Origin: Rhodococcus sp. 14-2483-1-2
GTDB lineage: Bacteria > Actinomycetota > Actinomycetes > Mycobacteriales > Mycobacteriaceae
DNA: 64,000 bases
NCBI RefSeq assembly: GCF_002259405.1
Contig: NZ_NPFW01000017.1
Span: forward strand, 248,001-312,000
Direction: 5' to 3'
This document shows, one piece after another, positions 1 through 8,607 of this stretch; the first letter of the stretch is position 1, and each line of letters begins with the position of its first letter. The notes beneath the pieces were generated by a model. The model was not told the DNA's origin, did no database searches, and was given only the letters and a program-made list of their open reading frames with translations. The position numbers were made by a program, and so were the translations under genes.

Positions 1-2349
1 ACGCACACGGAGACCGAAGAGGACTCGCTCGCCTGCCCGCGCAGTGATGACCGTCGTCCAACAGACGACGAACCAACTCGCCGCTGCCAACACGACGCCG
101 ATCGACGTGGCGATCCACAGCGTGTTCGGGTCTCCGCTCGCCACTCCGCTGTCCACCGCATAGCGAACGAGCGAAGGGAAGGCGATCGAGGCCAGTGAGT
201 CCAGCGCGAGGAGCACCACAACCGCTGCGAGCAACGAGCGCACCGGGCTCAGCAGTCTGGACAGCCGAAATTCAGGGTCGGGTCGACGCAGGTCGGATCC
301 CGATGTGCCCGGATCCTCGGTAGCGGGAGGCAGGGCCGCGACTGCCCGGGAGATGGCCGGCGTGGGTGCGAGTGAGCCGAATGCCCCGGCCATCGCAGTT
401 CCGTGACCACCTCCACCTCCGGGCGCGGGTGTCGCGGTTGCGCCGGGTGCGACCGTCGCCTCCGGCGGCGAATCGGGCCAGAGGGTGTCGGCGGACGGGT
501 CCACGATCGGCTCCGCGCCGGGGGCGTCGTCGAGTTCGCCGTCTCCTCCGGCCAGGAGAGCCCGGAACAACGGACAACGCTGATCCAGTTCGTCGACCGT
601 TCCGGTGTCGATGATGCGGCCGTTGTCGAGCACGGCGACGCGGTCGGCCAGGGTCAGGGTCGAGCGGCGATGAGCGAGAACGAGAGTCGCGCGCGTGCGG
701 ACGCCGCGCAACGCGTCGAAGATGGCGGCCTCGGTCTCGGCGTCCACAGCGGAGGTGGCGTCGTCCAGGATCAGAATTCGCGGCTCGACGAGAAGAGCGC
801 GGGCCAGTGCGATGCGTTGGCGCTGACCTCCGGACAGGGTGAGTCCGCGTTCACCGACGAGGCTGTCGTATCCCTCGGGCAGCGCGTCGATGAAGTTGGA
901 GGCCTGCGCCAGCCGTGCTGCACGCTCGATGTCCTCCGCTGTCGCGTCGGGCCTGCCGAGCGCGATGTTGGCGGCGATGGTGTCGGAGAAGAGGAACGGC
1001 TCGTCGAACACCAGCGAGATCGCCTCGCGTAGTGACGTCGAGTCGAGGTCGTCGATATCGATCGACGTTCCGTCGGACGTCAGCGCAATCTGTCCCCGAG
1101 AGGGGCGGTAGAAGCGGGGGAGCAGCAGCGCGAGTGCGGTCTTTCCCGAGCCCGCGTTGCCGACGACGGCCACCGTCTCGCCGGGCGAGATGGTCAGGTC
1201 CAGGCCGGTGAGCACGTCGCGTTCGGGCTCGAATCCGAAGGTCACCTCGGAGATACGGACCCCGAGCGGGCCGTCGGGCAACGCGACGGGTTCGGCCGGT
1301 TCCGGGTCGGACGGCTCGGTGTCGACCACCTCGTAGACGCGCTCGACGGCCGCACGGGAGAGCTGAGCCATGATCACCACCGACGAGACGGTGCGGGTCA
1401 CGGCCGACAGGGTCGCGACGTAGGTGGCGAAGGCCAGGAACGTGCCGATCGTGATGTGGCCCTGCAGGGCGAGATAGCCGCCGAGGGCGATGACTCCGAC
1501 GAGCCCGAGTTGAGGAATGGTGGCCATCGACGGTGCGAACCGCGAGTTGATCCTGGCCGATCGCATCCGCTCGGCGAACAGCGTGCGCCCCAGTGTCTCG
1601 ATGCGATCCACCGCGCGTGCTTCCTGTCCGAAGCCCTTCACCACTCGGACGCCGGTGACTGTTTCCTCGACGTGCTGAGCCAGATCGGCAGCGCGTTGTT
1701 GAGCCGACCAGGTCGCCGCGAAGAGAGTGGGCCGCATTCGGTAGACCACGATGCCGACCGCAGGAACGATGAGGACCGCGACGACCGTGAGCAGCGGCGA
1801 CAGATACGCCATGACCACCAGCGCCAGCACGAACTGCAGGACGGCACCCGCCGACAACGGCACCATGGCCAGCAGCCCCTGCACCAGTTGAAGGTCGGTG
1901 ATGGATCTCGAGACGACCTGACCGGTACGGATTTCGTCCTGCTTGCGCCCGTCGAGCCGCTGCAGTGACGCGAGCAGGTCGAGGCGTAGATCGTGCTGGA
2001 CGTCGATCGAGAGCCGGCCGGCGAGCATGCGTCGGCCGAATTGGCACGCGAACCGCACCAGACCCAACAGAGCGATGGCGGCTGCAACGGTGGCGATCTT
2101 CTCGCCGTTGCCTGCGGTCGCGTCGTCGATCGCCACTCGGGTCAGCAGCGGGAACGAAATGTCGATGACGGCCGCGATCATCGTCACGCCCAGGGCTCCC
2201 AGTGCGGTGCGGCGATGCAGCATGCACTGCGCGATCAGACGTCTGATCCATCCACGCCGGGTACTCGACGCGGGTTCTTCGCTACCGAGTGTCGACGAGC
2301 TGCGTCGGGGTGCCGCTGCACGGTCTTTCACCGCATTACTGTGTGCCAT
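1..2349 (-). CDS. Fused ABC multidrug-type exporter (partial, 3' end outside window)
   Basis: ABC exporter carrying both halves on one chain, most like the mycobacterial Rv0194 type (family knowledge). About 783 codons are visible. Order: a ~40-residue cytosolic leader, a first membrane domain, then a nucleotide-binding domain with Walker A GNAGSGKT near residue 395, signature LSGGQRQR near 505, Walker B LILDD just after, and H-loop LAHRRST near 560. A Pro/Gly/Ala linker of about 100 residues follows, and a second membrane domain starts near residue 690. One frame stays open from the ATG to the window edge, so I read TMD-NBD-TMD-(NBD) and not two genes. The ATG has only a weak Shine-Dalgarno (GGTGAA). 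Substrate cannot be predicted. Confidence 0.88.
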   Translation of the reverse strand, partial: MAHSNAVKDRAAAPRRSSSTLGSEEPASSTRRGWIRRLIAQCMLHRRTALGALGVTMIAAVIDISFPLLTRVAIDDATAGNGEKIATVAAAIALLGLVRFACQFGRRMLAGRLSIDVQHDLRLDLLASLQRLDGRKQDEIRTGQVVSRSITDLQLVQGLLAMVPLSAGAVLQFVLALVVMAYLSPLLTVVAVLIVPAVGIVVYRMRPTLFAATWSAQQRAADLAQHVEETVTGVRVVKGFGQEARAVDRIETLGRTLFAERMRSARINSRFAPSMATIPQLGLVGVIALGGYLALQGHITIGTFLAFATYVATLSAVTRTVSSVVIMAQLSRAAVERVYEVVDTEPSDPEPAEPVALPDGPLGVRISEVTFGFEPERDVLTGLDLTISPGETVAVVGNAGSGKTALALLLPRFYRPSRGQIALTSDGTSIDIDDLDSTSLREAISLVFDEPFLFSDTIAANIALGRPDATAEDIERAARLAQASNFIDALPEGYDSLVGERGLTLSGGQRQRIALARALLVEPRILILDDATSAVDAETEAAIFDALRGVRTRATLVLAHRRSTLTLADRVAVLDNGRIIDTGTVDELDQRCPLFRALLAGGDGELDDAPGAEPIVDPSADTLWPDSPPEATVAPGATATPAPGGGGGHGTAMAGAFGSLAPTPAISRAVAALPPATEDPGTSGSDLRRPDPEFRLSRLLSPVRSLLAAVVVLLALDSLASIAFPSLVRYAVDSGVASGDPNTLWIATSIGVVLAAASWFVVCWTTVITARAGERVLFGLRVR

Positions 2350-2413
2350 CGATTCACCACGGTAGACCCGAGAACCGACACGGTCCGCCTACGACCGCAG
2401 GGACCGGATACCC

Positions 2414-2545
2414 GGGTCGTTCCGCAGGCTCCACTCCCGCCCGTCCGGGTCGTTCCGCAGGCTCCACTCCCGCTCGTATGGGTCGTTCCGCAGGCTCCAC
2501 TCCCGCCCGTCCGGGTCGTTCCGCAGGCTCCACTCCTGCCGCAGA
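2414..2545. repeat. Four-copy 33-bp tandem repeat between two ABC transporter genes
   Basis: Four units start at 2414, 2447, 2480 and 2513, an exact 33-bp period. Each begins GGGTCGTTCCGCAGGCTCC; the remaining bases vary slightly (unit 3 is preceded by CTCGTATG in place of CCCGTCC). The array fills the gap between the permease stop at 2548 and the exporter start at 2349. A fifth isolated copy lies at 10739, also just beyond the stop of a minus-strand gene. There are no spacers, so this is not a CRISPR array. The unit is neither an obvious hairpin nor a known element to me. Confidence 0.85.
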
Positions 2546-2547
2546 CC

Positions 2548-3318
2548 TCAGCCGATGTCGCGGGTTCGAGCCAGGAACCAGCCGACGCCGACGAGGATCG
2601 CCGCCCACAGCGCGAGTCCGAGCGGTGCCCACGGCCACGACGCCAGGTCGCCTGCGCCGTCGAGTTGAGTCGCTGCCATCGTCGGCAGAGTCAGGTTCGA
2701 CGGAAGCGCCACGGCGACCGATCCGAGCCCGACTCCGAACAGGATCAACGAGAGCAGACCCTCGCCGAACGGCAGCCAGGCAACGAGCACGACCGCAGCC
2801 CACGTCGGGGATTTGAGCAGCAGACCGAGGCCGGCGCCGATCAGCGACCACAGCACGACGGCGAGGAGGCACGACGCCACCACGCCGATGAACGCGCCGT
2901 CGAGCAGTACGGTCCGCTCGTTGAAGATCAGCAGGCAGATCAGGCTGGCCAACAGCACCACCAGCCCGTATCCGAGGCCGAACAGCGCAGTGACGATGAG
3001 TTTGGCGGCGATCACTCCGTCTCGGCCACGAGCGGTGAGGAAGCTGGTGGTGATGGTCTGGTGGCGGAATTCGGTTCCGGTGTTGACGGCACCGAAGATG
3101 CCTGCGAACAGAATTGCGGCACCGGCGGCGACGTACAGGCCGATCGAGGCGACCCCGCCCGAGATATCCAGGTCTTCCTCGAACTCGCCCAACTGGTTCG
3201 CGATCACCGACGTGATGACGGAAGCGAAGATTCCGACGACGAGCGGTGCGATCGCCAGCGCCCACCAGAATTTCAGTGTCGTGACCTTGCGGATCTCCGA
3301 CGTCAGCAACGCGTTCAT
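2548..3318 (-). CDS. ABC-2 type transporter permease
   Basis: Integral membrane protein of 256 residues with about six hydrophobic segments: one near residues 18-40 after a short cytosolic N-terminus (MNALLTSEIRK), a cluster at 60-80, three between 100 and 180, and a last one near 225-248. This is the ABC-2 permease layout that pairs with a separate ATPase. Its ATG overlaps the stop of the upstream ATPase gene by four bases (ATGA, 3315-3318), so the two are translationally coupled and should form one transporter. The substrate is not indicated; such pairs in actinobacteria often export drugs or envelope components. Confidence 0.85.
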   Translation of the reverse strand: MNALLTSEIRKVTTLKFWWALAIAPLVVGIFASVITSVIANQLGEFEEDLDISGGVASIGLYVAAGAAILFAGIFGAVNTGTEFRHQTITTSFLTARGRDGVIAAKLIVTALFGLGYGLVVLLASLICLLIFNERTVLLDGAFIGVVASCLLAVVLWSLIGAGLGLLLKSPTWAAVVLVAWLPFGEGLLSLILFGVGLGSVAVALPSNLTLPTMAATQLDGAGDLASWPWAPLGLALWAAILVGVGWFLARTRDIG

Positions 3319-4355
3319 CGCGGACCCCCGTTCCAGTTCTGCGGCGCACCGTAACCGGGCGGCGGGCCGTAGCCCTGGTGGTGACCCGGCGGCGGGCCGT
3401 AACCCTGCGGCGGCCCGCCGTACGGATTCTGCTGAACGGGTGCAGCGTTGTACTGACCCGCGGTCATCGACAGGAACACCTGCTCGAGGTCGACGTGTTC
3501 ACCGGTGGTCCCGAAAATCGTCACCTGGGCGTCGGCAGCGATGCGAGCGATCGTTGCGGCGTCGGTACCGGCGACGCCGATGCGTCCGTCGGGCAGCAGT
3601 TGGCTGTCGTTGAATCCATTCGATGCCAACGCCAATGCCAATGCCGCGGGGTCCGATGCGGCCACGAGTACACGGCTCGGACGCGTCGATCGCAGTTGCG
3701 CGATGGATCCCTGGTAGACGAGTGCACCGGCGCTGACGATCACCAGATTGTCGACGGTCTGCTCGATCTCGCGCAGGATGTGACTCGACACCAGCACGGT
3801 GCGTCCCGACGCGGCGAATGCCTTCAGGAAGTCGCGCAGCCAGGCGATGCCCTCGGGGTCGAGACCGTTCGCGGGTTCGTCGAGCACGAGGATTTCCGGA
3901 TCCCCCAGCAGCGCGGTTGCCAACGTGAGGCGTTGACGCATGCCGAGGGAGTATCCGCCCGCGGCGCGGTCGGCGGCGTCGCCGAGGCCCACCAGGTGCA
4001 GCACGTCGTGTGCGCGACTGTCGGGTACGCCGATCGCGGCGGTGTAGATCTTCAGGTGATGTGCAGCGCTGCGCTTGGGGTGCAGGCTCAGCGAGTCGAG
4101 GACGGCTCCCACCGTGCGAGCCGGATGGGTTGCCGTGCGGAACGGAACGCCGTTGACGAGGCCGACGCCGGAGGTGGGTGCAACGAGCCCGAGGAGCATG
4201 CGCAGTGTCGTCGATTTACCCGATCCGTTGGGGCCGAGGAATCCGGTGACGGTTCCGCGTGGAACCGCGAAGCTCAGGTCCGAGACCGCGCGAACAGTAC
4301 CGAACTGCTTGGTCAGTGCGTGCGCTTCGAGCGCTGCTCCCGAGTAGCTGGTCAT
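3315..4355 (-). CDS. ABC transporter ATP-binding protein with Pro/Gly/Tyr-rich tail
   Basis: ATPase partner of the permease downstream. Walker A GPNGSGKS lies near residue 45, the signature SLGMRQRLTLA near 130 and Walker B ILVLDEPANGLDPEG near 150-165, followed by the H-loop SSHIL, as in DrrA/CcmA-type ATPases. I start at ATG 4355 (MTSYSG) because GAGGGGGAG precedes it; a frame extension to 4385 lacks such a site. After about residue 300 the protein ends in a low-complexity tail rich in G, P, Y and Q with repeats of GYGPPPG, unusual for this family and probably a disordered, surface-interacting extension. Substrate unknown. Confidence 0.88.
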   Translation of the reverse strand: MTSYSGAALEAHALTKQFGTVRAVSDLSFAVPRGTVTGFLGPNGSGKSTTLRMLLGLVAPTSGVGLVNGVPFRTATHPARTVGAVLDSLSLHPKRSAAHHLKIYTAAIGVPDSRAHDVLHLVGLGDAADRAAGGYSLGMRQRLTLATALLGDPEILVLDEPANGLDPEGIAWLRDFLKAFAASGRTVLVSSHILREIEQTVDNLVIVSAGALVYQGSIAQLRSTRPSRVLVAASDPAALALALASNGFNDSQLLPDGRIGVAGTDAATIARIAADAQVTIFGTTGEHVDLEQVFLSMTAGQYNAAPVQQNPYGGPPQGYGPPPGHHQGYGPPPGYGAPQNWNGGPR

Positions 4356-4476
4356 CCGTGCGCACTCCCCCTCACCGTGAAACACCTCGTGTACCGGCTG
4401 CGCGCGGCAACCGGTACACGAGGCTACGGGGTGTGACCGACATCCGGGCCGACCACTCGCACACGAGCCCTCCGCG

Positions 4477-5316
4477 TCAGCGATGCAGCGCGGCGGCGAT
4501 CTCTCGGTAGGTCTCGAGTGGATCGGCCATGTCGGGTAGAGAGTGCAGTGTCACGTGCGATGCACCAGCGTCGAGGTGCTCGTTCAATCGTGCTGCGATC
4601 GCGTCGGCCGTGCCGTGCGCAACCAACGCGTCGATCAGTCGGTCGCTGCCGCCGTCGCCGATCTCCTCGTCGGAGTAGCCGAGTCGGTTCAGATTGTTGG
4701 TGTAGTTGCGCAGATGCAGGTACGGGTTGTTGACCGGTGGCCGGCCGATCGAGCGCGCCTTCTCCGGATCCGATTCGAGGACCACCTTGTGTTCGGGGGC
4801 CAGAATCTTGTTCGGTCCCAACGCTTCTCGTGCCTCACGGGTGTGCTCGGGGGTGGTCAGGTACGGATGCGCACCGGCGGTGCGGTCGGCGGCAAGCGCG
4901 AGCACCTTCGGCCCGAGTGCGGCGAGGACGCGCCGCTCCACCGGCACACCGGCCTCGTCCAGATCGTCGAGATACGCCACGAGCGCGTCGTACGGCTTGG
5001 TGTACTCCTGCGTCGCCTCCGGGTGGCCTGCACCGATTCCGAGGACGAACCGTCCCGGATGCTTCTTTTCCAACCGGTGATACGACGCGGCGACGTCGGC
5101 GGCCGCGTCCGACCAGATGTTGACGATGCCGGTCGCGACGACAACGGTCTCGGTGGCGTCGAGGATCTCCTCGGTGGTGGTCAGATCCGCAGGCGGCGAG
5201 CCGCCGAGCCAGATCGTTCCGTAGCCGAAGGACTCGATTGCCCGGGACAGTTCGGGAGTGAACGCCGAGTGCAGTCGCCAGACGCCGTACGTGCCGAGTT
5301 CAGGTGTGGAAGTCAT
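4477..5316 (-). CDS. LLM-class F420-dependent oxidoreductase
   Basis: Luciferase-like monooxygenase fold, 279 residues, closest to the actinobacterial group named TIGR03620 (family knowledge), which is predicted to use coenzyme F420. Visible features are the first beta strand YGVWRL, the segment FGYGTIWLGGSPP after helix 1, IVNIWS, and the LGIGAGHPE strand-loop near residue 95 that contributes to cofactor binding in this fold. Length is normal for the group. The gene stands alone on the minus strand with short gaps on either side. The substrate is unknown; many members of this family in mycolata have no assigned reaction. Confidence 0.82.
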   Translation of the reverse strand: MTSTPELGTYGVWRLHSAFTPELSRAIESFGYGTIWLGGSPPADLTTTEEILDATETVVVATGIVNIWSDAAADVAASYHRLEKKHPGRFVLGIGAGHPEATQEYTKPYDALVAYLDDLDEAGVPVERRVLAALGPKVLALAADRTAGAHPYLTTPEHTREAREALGPNKILAPEHKVVLESDPEKARSIGRPPVNNPYLHLRNYTNNLNRLGYSDEEIGDGGSDRLIDALVAHGTADAIAARLNEHLDAGASHVTLHSLPDMADPLETYREIAAALHR

Positions 5317-5358
5317 GCTCGTGTCAACGCGTCCGACTCGTGAAGATTCCGTGAGCGC

Positions 5359-6078
5359 TCATTCGTCCGGCTCGATGATGCGATTCTCCGGGAACCGGGC
5401 CGGTGGCGGACCGAACGCGTCGCGGGCGTTCTTGATGACACCCTTGCCGACCGCGCGGTTGCCTGCGCCACCGATCGCCGCACCGATTCCGGCGGGCAGC
5501 ATCTTGCCGACCAACAGCGCGCTGCGTTTGGCGAGGTACTTGGTGATGAACTTCTTCACCAGCGACTTGTTCATCGTCGCCATCGAGCCGCCCGGGATAC
5601 GGGAGGTGATCAGCGGGCCCCAGTTCTTGGCCGTCTTGCCGACTGTTCGTTGCACGATCTGCATGCCCGATTCGCCCAGCGCGACCGACAGCACCAGAGC
5701 GCGCCGTTGCTGGTGGTTCTCGACGGGAATGCCGTGCACTGACGCGACCGAGAGTGTCAGCAGCGCCGAGGACTCGATGAAGAACGCGGTTTCGGCACCC
5801 ACCGCGGCGAGCGAGGCGGCGGTCCCGACGCCGGGGATCGCCGCGGCACCGCCCACTGCCGAGCCGCTGCCGGTGACCGCGAGCAGGAACCGCTTCTCGA
5901 GGCGTTCGATGATCTGTGCCGGGGTGTCGTACGGGTGTGCTCGACGCACGTGCGCGACGTACTTGTCGACGGCGGGTCCCTGCAGGCGGCTGGCGTTGTC
6001 GAGAATGTTGACCAGCGCGCGTTCGAGCTTGCCTCCGCCCCCGACCTCCACCTGTGCGTCGTCCTTTTTGCCTGCCAT
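5359..6078 (-). CDS. Conserved glycine/alanine-rich hypothetical protein, possibly EcsC-like
   Basis: 239-residue protein I cannot assign firmly. It starts at ATG 6078 (MAGKKDDAQVEV); a much longer open frame upstream runs through the next gene and is not credible. The N-terminal 65 residues are charged and helical. A hydrophobic Gly/Ala-rich block lies at about 68-105 (AVTGSGSAVGGAAAIPGVG) and a second at about 195-215 (LLVGKMLPAGIGAAIGGAG). The C-terminus is Pro-rich and acidic. The layout loosely recalls EcsC-family membrane-associated proteins, but that is a weak impression. It lies between an oxidoreductase and a GST-like gene, which says little about its role. Confidence 0.7.
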   Translation of the reverse strand: MAGKKDDAQVEVGGGGKLERALVNILDNASRLQGPAVDKYVAHVRRAHPYDTPAQIIERLEKRFLLAVTGSGSAVGGAAAIPGVGTAASLAAVGAETAFFIESSALLTLSVASVHGIPVENHQQRRALVLSVALGESGMQIVQRTVGKTAKNWGPLITSRIPGGSMATMNKSLVKKFITKYLAKRSALLVGKMLPAGIGAAIGGAGNRAVGKGVIKNARDAFGPPPARFPENRIIEPDE

Positions 6079-6125
6079 CGATCTCTCTTTCGGTTGCGAG
6101 TGTGGTGGCCGGTCGATCCGGAGGG

Positions 6126-7142
6126 TCAGCGCACCCAGTGATCGGGCGGAACGAGCTCGTCGGGCTTCGGCGGCGGGGGAGCGGTGCCGTCGCCGAAGGG
6201 TGATCCTCCCAGGGATTCGCGACCGTGGGGTTCGAGCCAACCGGTCAGGTCCGGGCCCTTGGGCACGATGCCCGACGGATTGATGTCGGTGTGCACCTCG
6301 TAGTAGTGCCGCTTGATGTGGTCGAAGTCGACGGTGTCGCCGAATCCGGGGGTCTGGAACAGGTCGCGTGCGTAGTTCCACAGCACCGGCATCTCGCTGA
6401 GCTTGCTCCGGTTGCATTTGAAGTGGCCGTGATAGACGGGATCGAAGCGCACGAGCGTGGTGAACAGTCGCACGTCGGCCTCGGTGATGTGGTCACCGAC
6501 CAGGTAGCGCTGTGTCGACAAGCGTTCGACGAGCCAGTCGAGGCGGGCGAACAGTCGGTCGTAGGCCTTGTCGTACGCCTCCTGGGAGCCGGCGAATCCG
6601 CAGCGATAGACGCCGTTGTTGACGTCTCGGAACACGAGATTGGCAACCTCGTCGATCTCGCCGCGCAGCGCCTCGGGGTACAGCTCCGGGGCTCCGTCGC
6701 GGTGGTACTGCGTCCACTCGGTCGACAGGTCGAGGGTGATCTGTGGGTAGTCGTTGGTGACGACCTCGCCGGTGGGGACGTCGACGATGGCAGGGACGGT
6801 GATGCCGCGCTCGTAGTCCGGGAAGCGGGCGAAGTACGCGTCCTGCAACCTCTGGATCTGCAGAACGGAGTCGACGCCGCCCGGCTCCTCCTGGAAGTTC
6901 CAGCTGCGTGGGTCGTGTGTCGGTCCCGGAATGCCGAGGGACAGCACATCTTCGAGCCCGAGCAGTCGACGAACGATGATGGACCGATGCGCCCACGGGC
7001 AGGCGCGTGCGGCGATCAGTCGATATCGACCGGGCTCGACCGGGTAGCCGTCCCGGCCGTCCGCGGTGATTCGAGTCGGAATGTAATTGGTGTCGCGCGT
7101 GAATTCTTTACCCGGCTTCACGTAGGCGGCATCGTCGGCCAT
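6126..7142 (-). CDS. Glutathionyl-hydroquinone reductase-like (Xi-class GST)
   Basis: Xi-class glutathione-transferase fold, YqjG/EcM4-like. These enzymes reduce thiol-conjugated hydroquinones using an active-site cysteine. Here the N-terminal thioredoxin-like part holds ARACPWAHR (about residue 50) with the catalytic Cys, followed by the cis-proline region TVPAIVD and NDYPQI. The C-terminal helical domain contains YLVGDHITEADVRLF, typical of the family. Actinobacteria use mycothiol, so the natural thiol is probably mycothiol (inference). I start at ATG 7142 (MADDAAYVK) because GAGGAG sits 8 bases upstream; the ATG at 7160 overlaps that site. 338 residues is a normal length. Confidence 0.87.
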   Translation of the reverse strand: MADDAAYVKPGKEFTRDTNYIPTRITADGRDGYPVEPGRYRLIAARACPWAHRSIIVRRLLGLEDVLSLGIPGPTHDPRSWNFQEEPGGVDSVLQIQRLQDAYFARFPDYERGITVPAIVDVPTGEVVTNDYPQITLDLSTEWTQYHRDGAPELYPEALRGEIDEVANLVFRDVNNGVYRCGFAGSQEAYDKAYDRLFARLDWLVERLSTQRYLVGDHITEADVRLFTTLVRFDPVYHGHFKCNRSKLSEMPVLWNYARDLFQTPGFGDTVDFDHIKRHYYEVHTDINPSGIVPKGPDLTGWLEPHGRESLGGSPFGDGTAPPPPKPDELVPPDHWVR

Positions 7143-7198
7143 GCTGTTCACTCCTCGCATCGAACTGTTCTGTCGACGCTACCCAGTTCGGAGCCGAC

Positions 7199-7969
7199 TC
7201 AACCTCGATCAGCGCGAAGCACTGCGGTGTGACACACGCCGATCTCGACGTAACCCAGCCGCGCGGCGAGGCGTCGAGCAACGGCGTTCTCCGGTCGCGA
7301 TCGCCACTGCGGAATCAGGCCGTCGTCGATGGCGTCGTTGGTTGCCAGCCTGCCGACCACCTGGGCGTGGCCCCGCCGGCGATGGTCCGGGTCCGTCAGG
7401 ACCCGCATGTCGGCCAGTATCAGCTGCTCCTCCGAGTAGCCGGCCGAGGCAAGGGAGTGCGCCGAGTCGGCCGGTCGGTCATCGCCGAGCAGAGTGAACC
7501 AGTTCCGCGAGACCGGTTCGCCGAATGCTTCGGCGACGTCGGCGTCACTGCAGTGCGCGGCGAGGTTGCGGGCGTGCTCCGCGTCGTGGGAGATCAGCGG
7601 GTCGTGAACGTCGATGGTGTGGCCGATGTCCGACCCGTAGGCGAGCGTGTGAGTACCGATCTCGTACCGCTCCGATCGATCGCCCAGCAGCGACGAGATC
7701 CAGGTGCGGTCGATACCGGCGTGGCCGGCGATCGCCCGCGAGGCGTCCACGGCCCAGGACGGACCGGCGATCAGGGTGGTCTCGGCCAGTCGCAGGACGG
7801 TGATGTCTTCGGTGGCACCGACATGTTCGACGCGGTCCGCATCCGTGTCGAGGGCACGATCGTCCATCTGCAACCGTCGACACCAGGCCAACCGGACGAT
7901 GTCGAGTCGGTGGCGATCGAACGGGCCGGCATCGAGAAGAGGGAGATCCACGTCTGAAACCCTAGCCAC
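7199..7969 (-). CDS. GNAT-family acetyltransferase
   Basis: The C-terminal ~80 residues carry a GNAT acetyl-CoA site: MRVLTDPDHRRRGHAQVVG matches the strand-4/loop pattern (R-R-R-G-H/A) and the end RRLAARLGYVEIG matches motif B. The N-terminal half is divergent and may be a second, degenerate GNAT-like repeat. The start is uncertain: GTG at 7969 (VARVSDVD) or 7951 is favoured over ATG 8071, because the longer version would run into the promoter region of the divergent cold-shock gene. No clear Shine-Dalgarno precedes any candidate. Substrate unknown. Confidence 0.72.
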   Translation of the reverse strand: MARVSDVDLPLLDAGPFDRHRLDIVRLAWCRRLQMDDRALDTDADRVEHVGATEDITVLRLAETTLIAGPSWAVDASRAIAGHAGIDRTWISSLLGDRSERYEIGTHTLAYGSDIGHTIDVHDPLISHDAEHARNLAAHCSDADVAEAFGEPVSRNWFTLLGDDRPADSAHSLASAGYSEEQLILADMRVLTDPDHRRRGHAQVVGRLATNDAIDDGLIPQWRSRPENAVARRLAARLGYVEIGVCHTAVLRADRG

Positions 7970-8125
7970 AGAGACGCTGGGCGACGTTTCGGTTTCACCG
8001 TCCCAAAGCAATCTTTCGAACTTTTTTGCCCCCGGTGTTTCGCTCAGCGCCGATAGATGGCAGACTCGCATTTGAGATTAGAGCTTCGACGTGAAGATCT
8101 AGCTCGCTTACAGAAGGTTTACAGA

Positions 8126-8329
8126 ATGACGCAGGGCAGTGTGAAGTGGTTCAACGGCGAAAAGGGCTTCGGCTTCATCGAGCAGGATGGTGGCGGACCG
8201 GACGTTTTCGTTCATTACTCGGAGATTCAGGGTAGCGGCTTCAAGTCGCTCGACGAGGGCCAGCGCGTGGAGTTCGAGGTGGGCCAGGGTCAGAAGGGCC
8301 CCCAGGCTACCGGCGTCCGCGCCATCTGA
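8126..8329 (+). CDS. cspA: Cold-shock protein, CspA family
   Basis: 67-residue single OB-fold protein that binds single-stranded RNA and DNA. RNP1 (KGFGFI) and RNP2 (VFVHY) are both present, after the typical opening [17 protein letters not shown]. The ATG at 8126 has AGAAGG nine bases upstream; the frame extends further 5' but that part is basic, lacks similarity to the family and would make the protein too long. A strong hairpin downstream (8405-8440) is a good terminator, so the gene is probably monocistronic. Members of this family act as RNA chaperones; whether this one is cold-induced cannot be told from sequence. Confidence 0.95.
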   Translation: MTQGSVKWFNGEKGFGFIEQDGGGPDVFVHYSEIQGSGFKSLDEGQRVEFEVGQGQKGPQATGVRAI

Positions 8330-8354
8330 TTCAAGCTTCGTAACCCGATTTCTC

Positions 8355-8390
8355 CTGGTGGAGTGACCTTCTCGAAGTAATCTCCACCAG
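8355..8390. other. Hairpin downstream of the cold-shock gene
   Basis: CTGGTGGAG at 8355-8363 pairs with CTCCACCAG at 8382-8390 around an 18-base loop. It may help stabilise the 3' end of the csp mRNA or act as a weak first terminator ahead of the better one at 8405. Confidence 0.5.
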
Positions 8391-8404
8391 AAACTCGGTG
8401 ACAG

Positions 8405-8440
8405 GGCCGGATACACGGAAGAAATTCCGAGTATCCGGCC
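8405..8440 (+). terminator. Hairpin terminator after the cold-shock gene
   Basis: Perfect 10-bp stem GGCCGGATAC / GTATCCGGCC around a 16-base A-rich loop, followed by TTCGTCTGTT. It separates the csp gene from the PadR promoter. Confidence 0.7.
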
Positions 8441-8529
8441 TTCGTCTGTTCGAACGGGACATCGACTGCGGTCGGTGTCCTTTTTCGTCTCTATGTCCGG
8501 ATAATCCCCAGGTCAGAGCATTGTCCGGG

Positions 8530-8571
8530 TTGTCAATCCCAGTTCTATTGTTCTATATTCCAACTGGAATA
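8530..8571 (+). promoter_or_regulatory. Probable PadR promoter with overlapping palindromic operator
   Basis: TTGTCA (8530-8535) and TATATT (8554-8559) are spaced by 18 bases, a good sigma-70-type promoter for this high-GC DNA. The -10 overlaps the palindrome TATTCCAACTGGAATA (8556-8571), two 7-base arms around AC. A palindrome over the promoter of a PadR gene is the usual arrangement for autorepression, so this is the likely operator. Confidence 0.6.
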
Positions 8572-8607
8572 ATTCAGTCGGGACATTCAGATCTGAGGTG
8601 AGGTTCG

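Noticed and set aside
851-2251. 466-codon frame inside the ABC exporter gene
   Set aside because: Wrong frame; the exporter frame contains Walker A, signature and H-loop and runs uninterrupted.
2414-2545. 33-bp repeats read as a CRISPR array
   Set aside because: Units are directly abutting with no spacers and no cas genes are near.
8398-8601. 67-codon plus-strand frame between csp and PadR
   Set aside because: It covers the csp terminator and the PadR promoter/operator; no ribosome site or homology.
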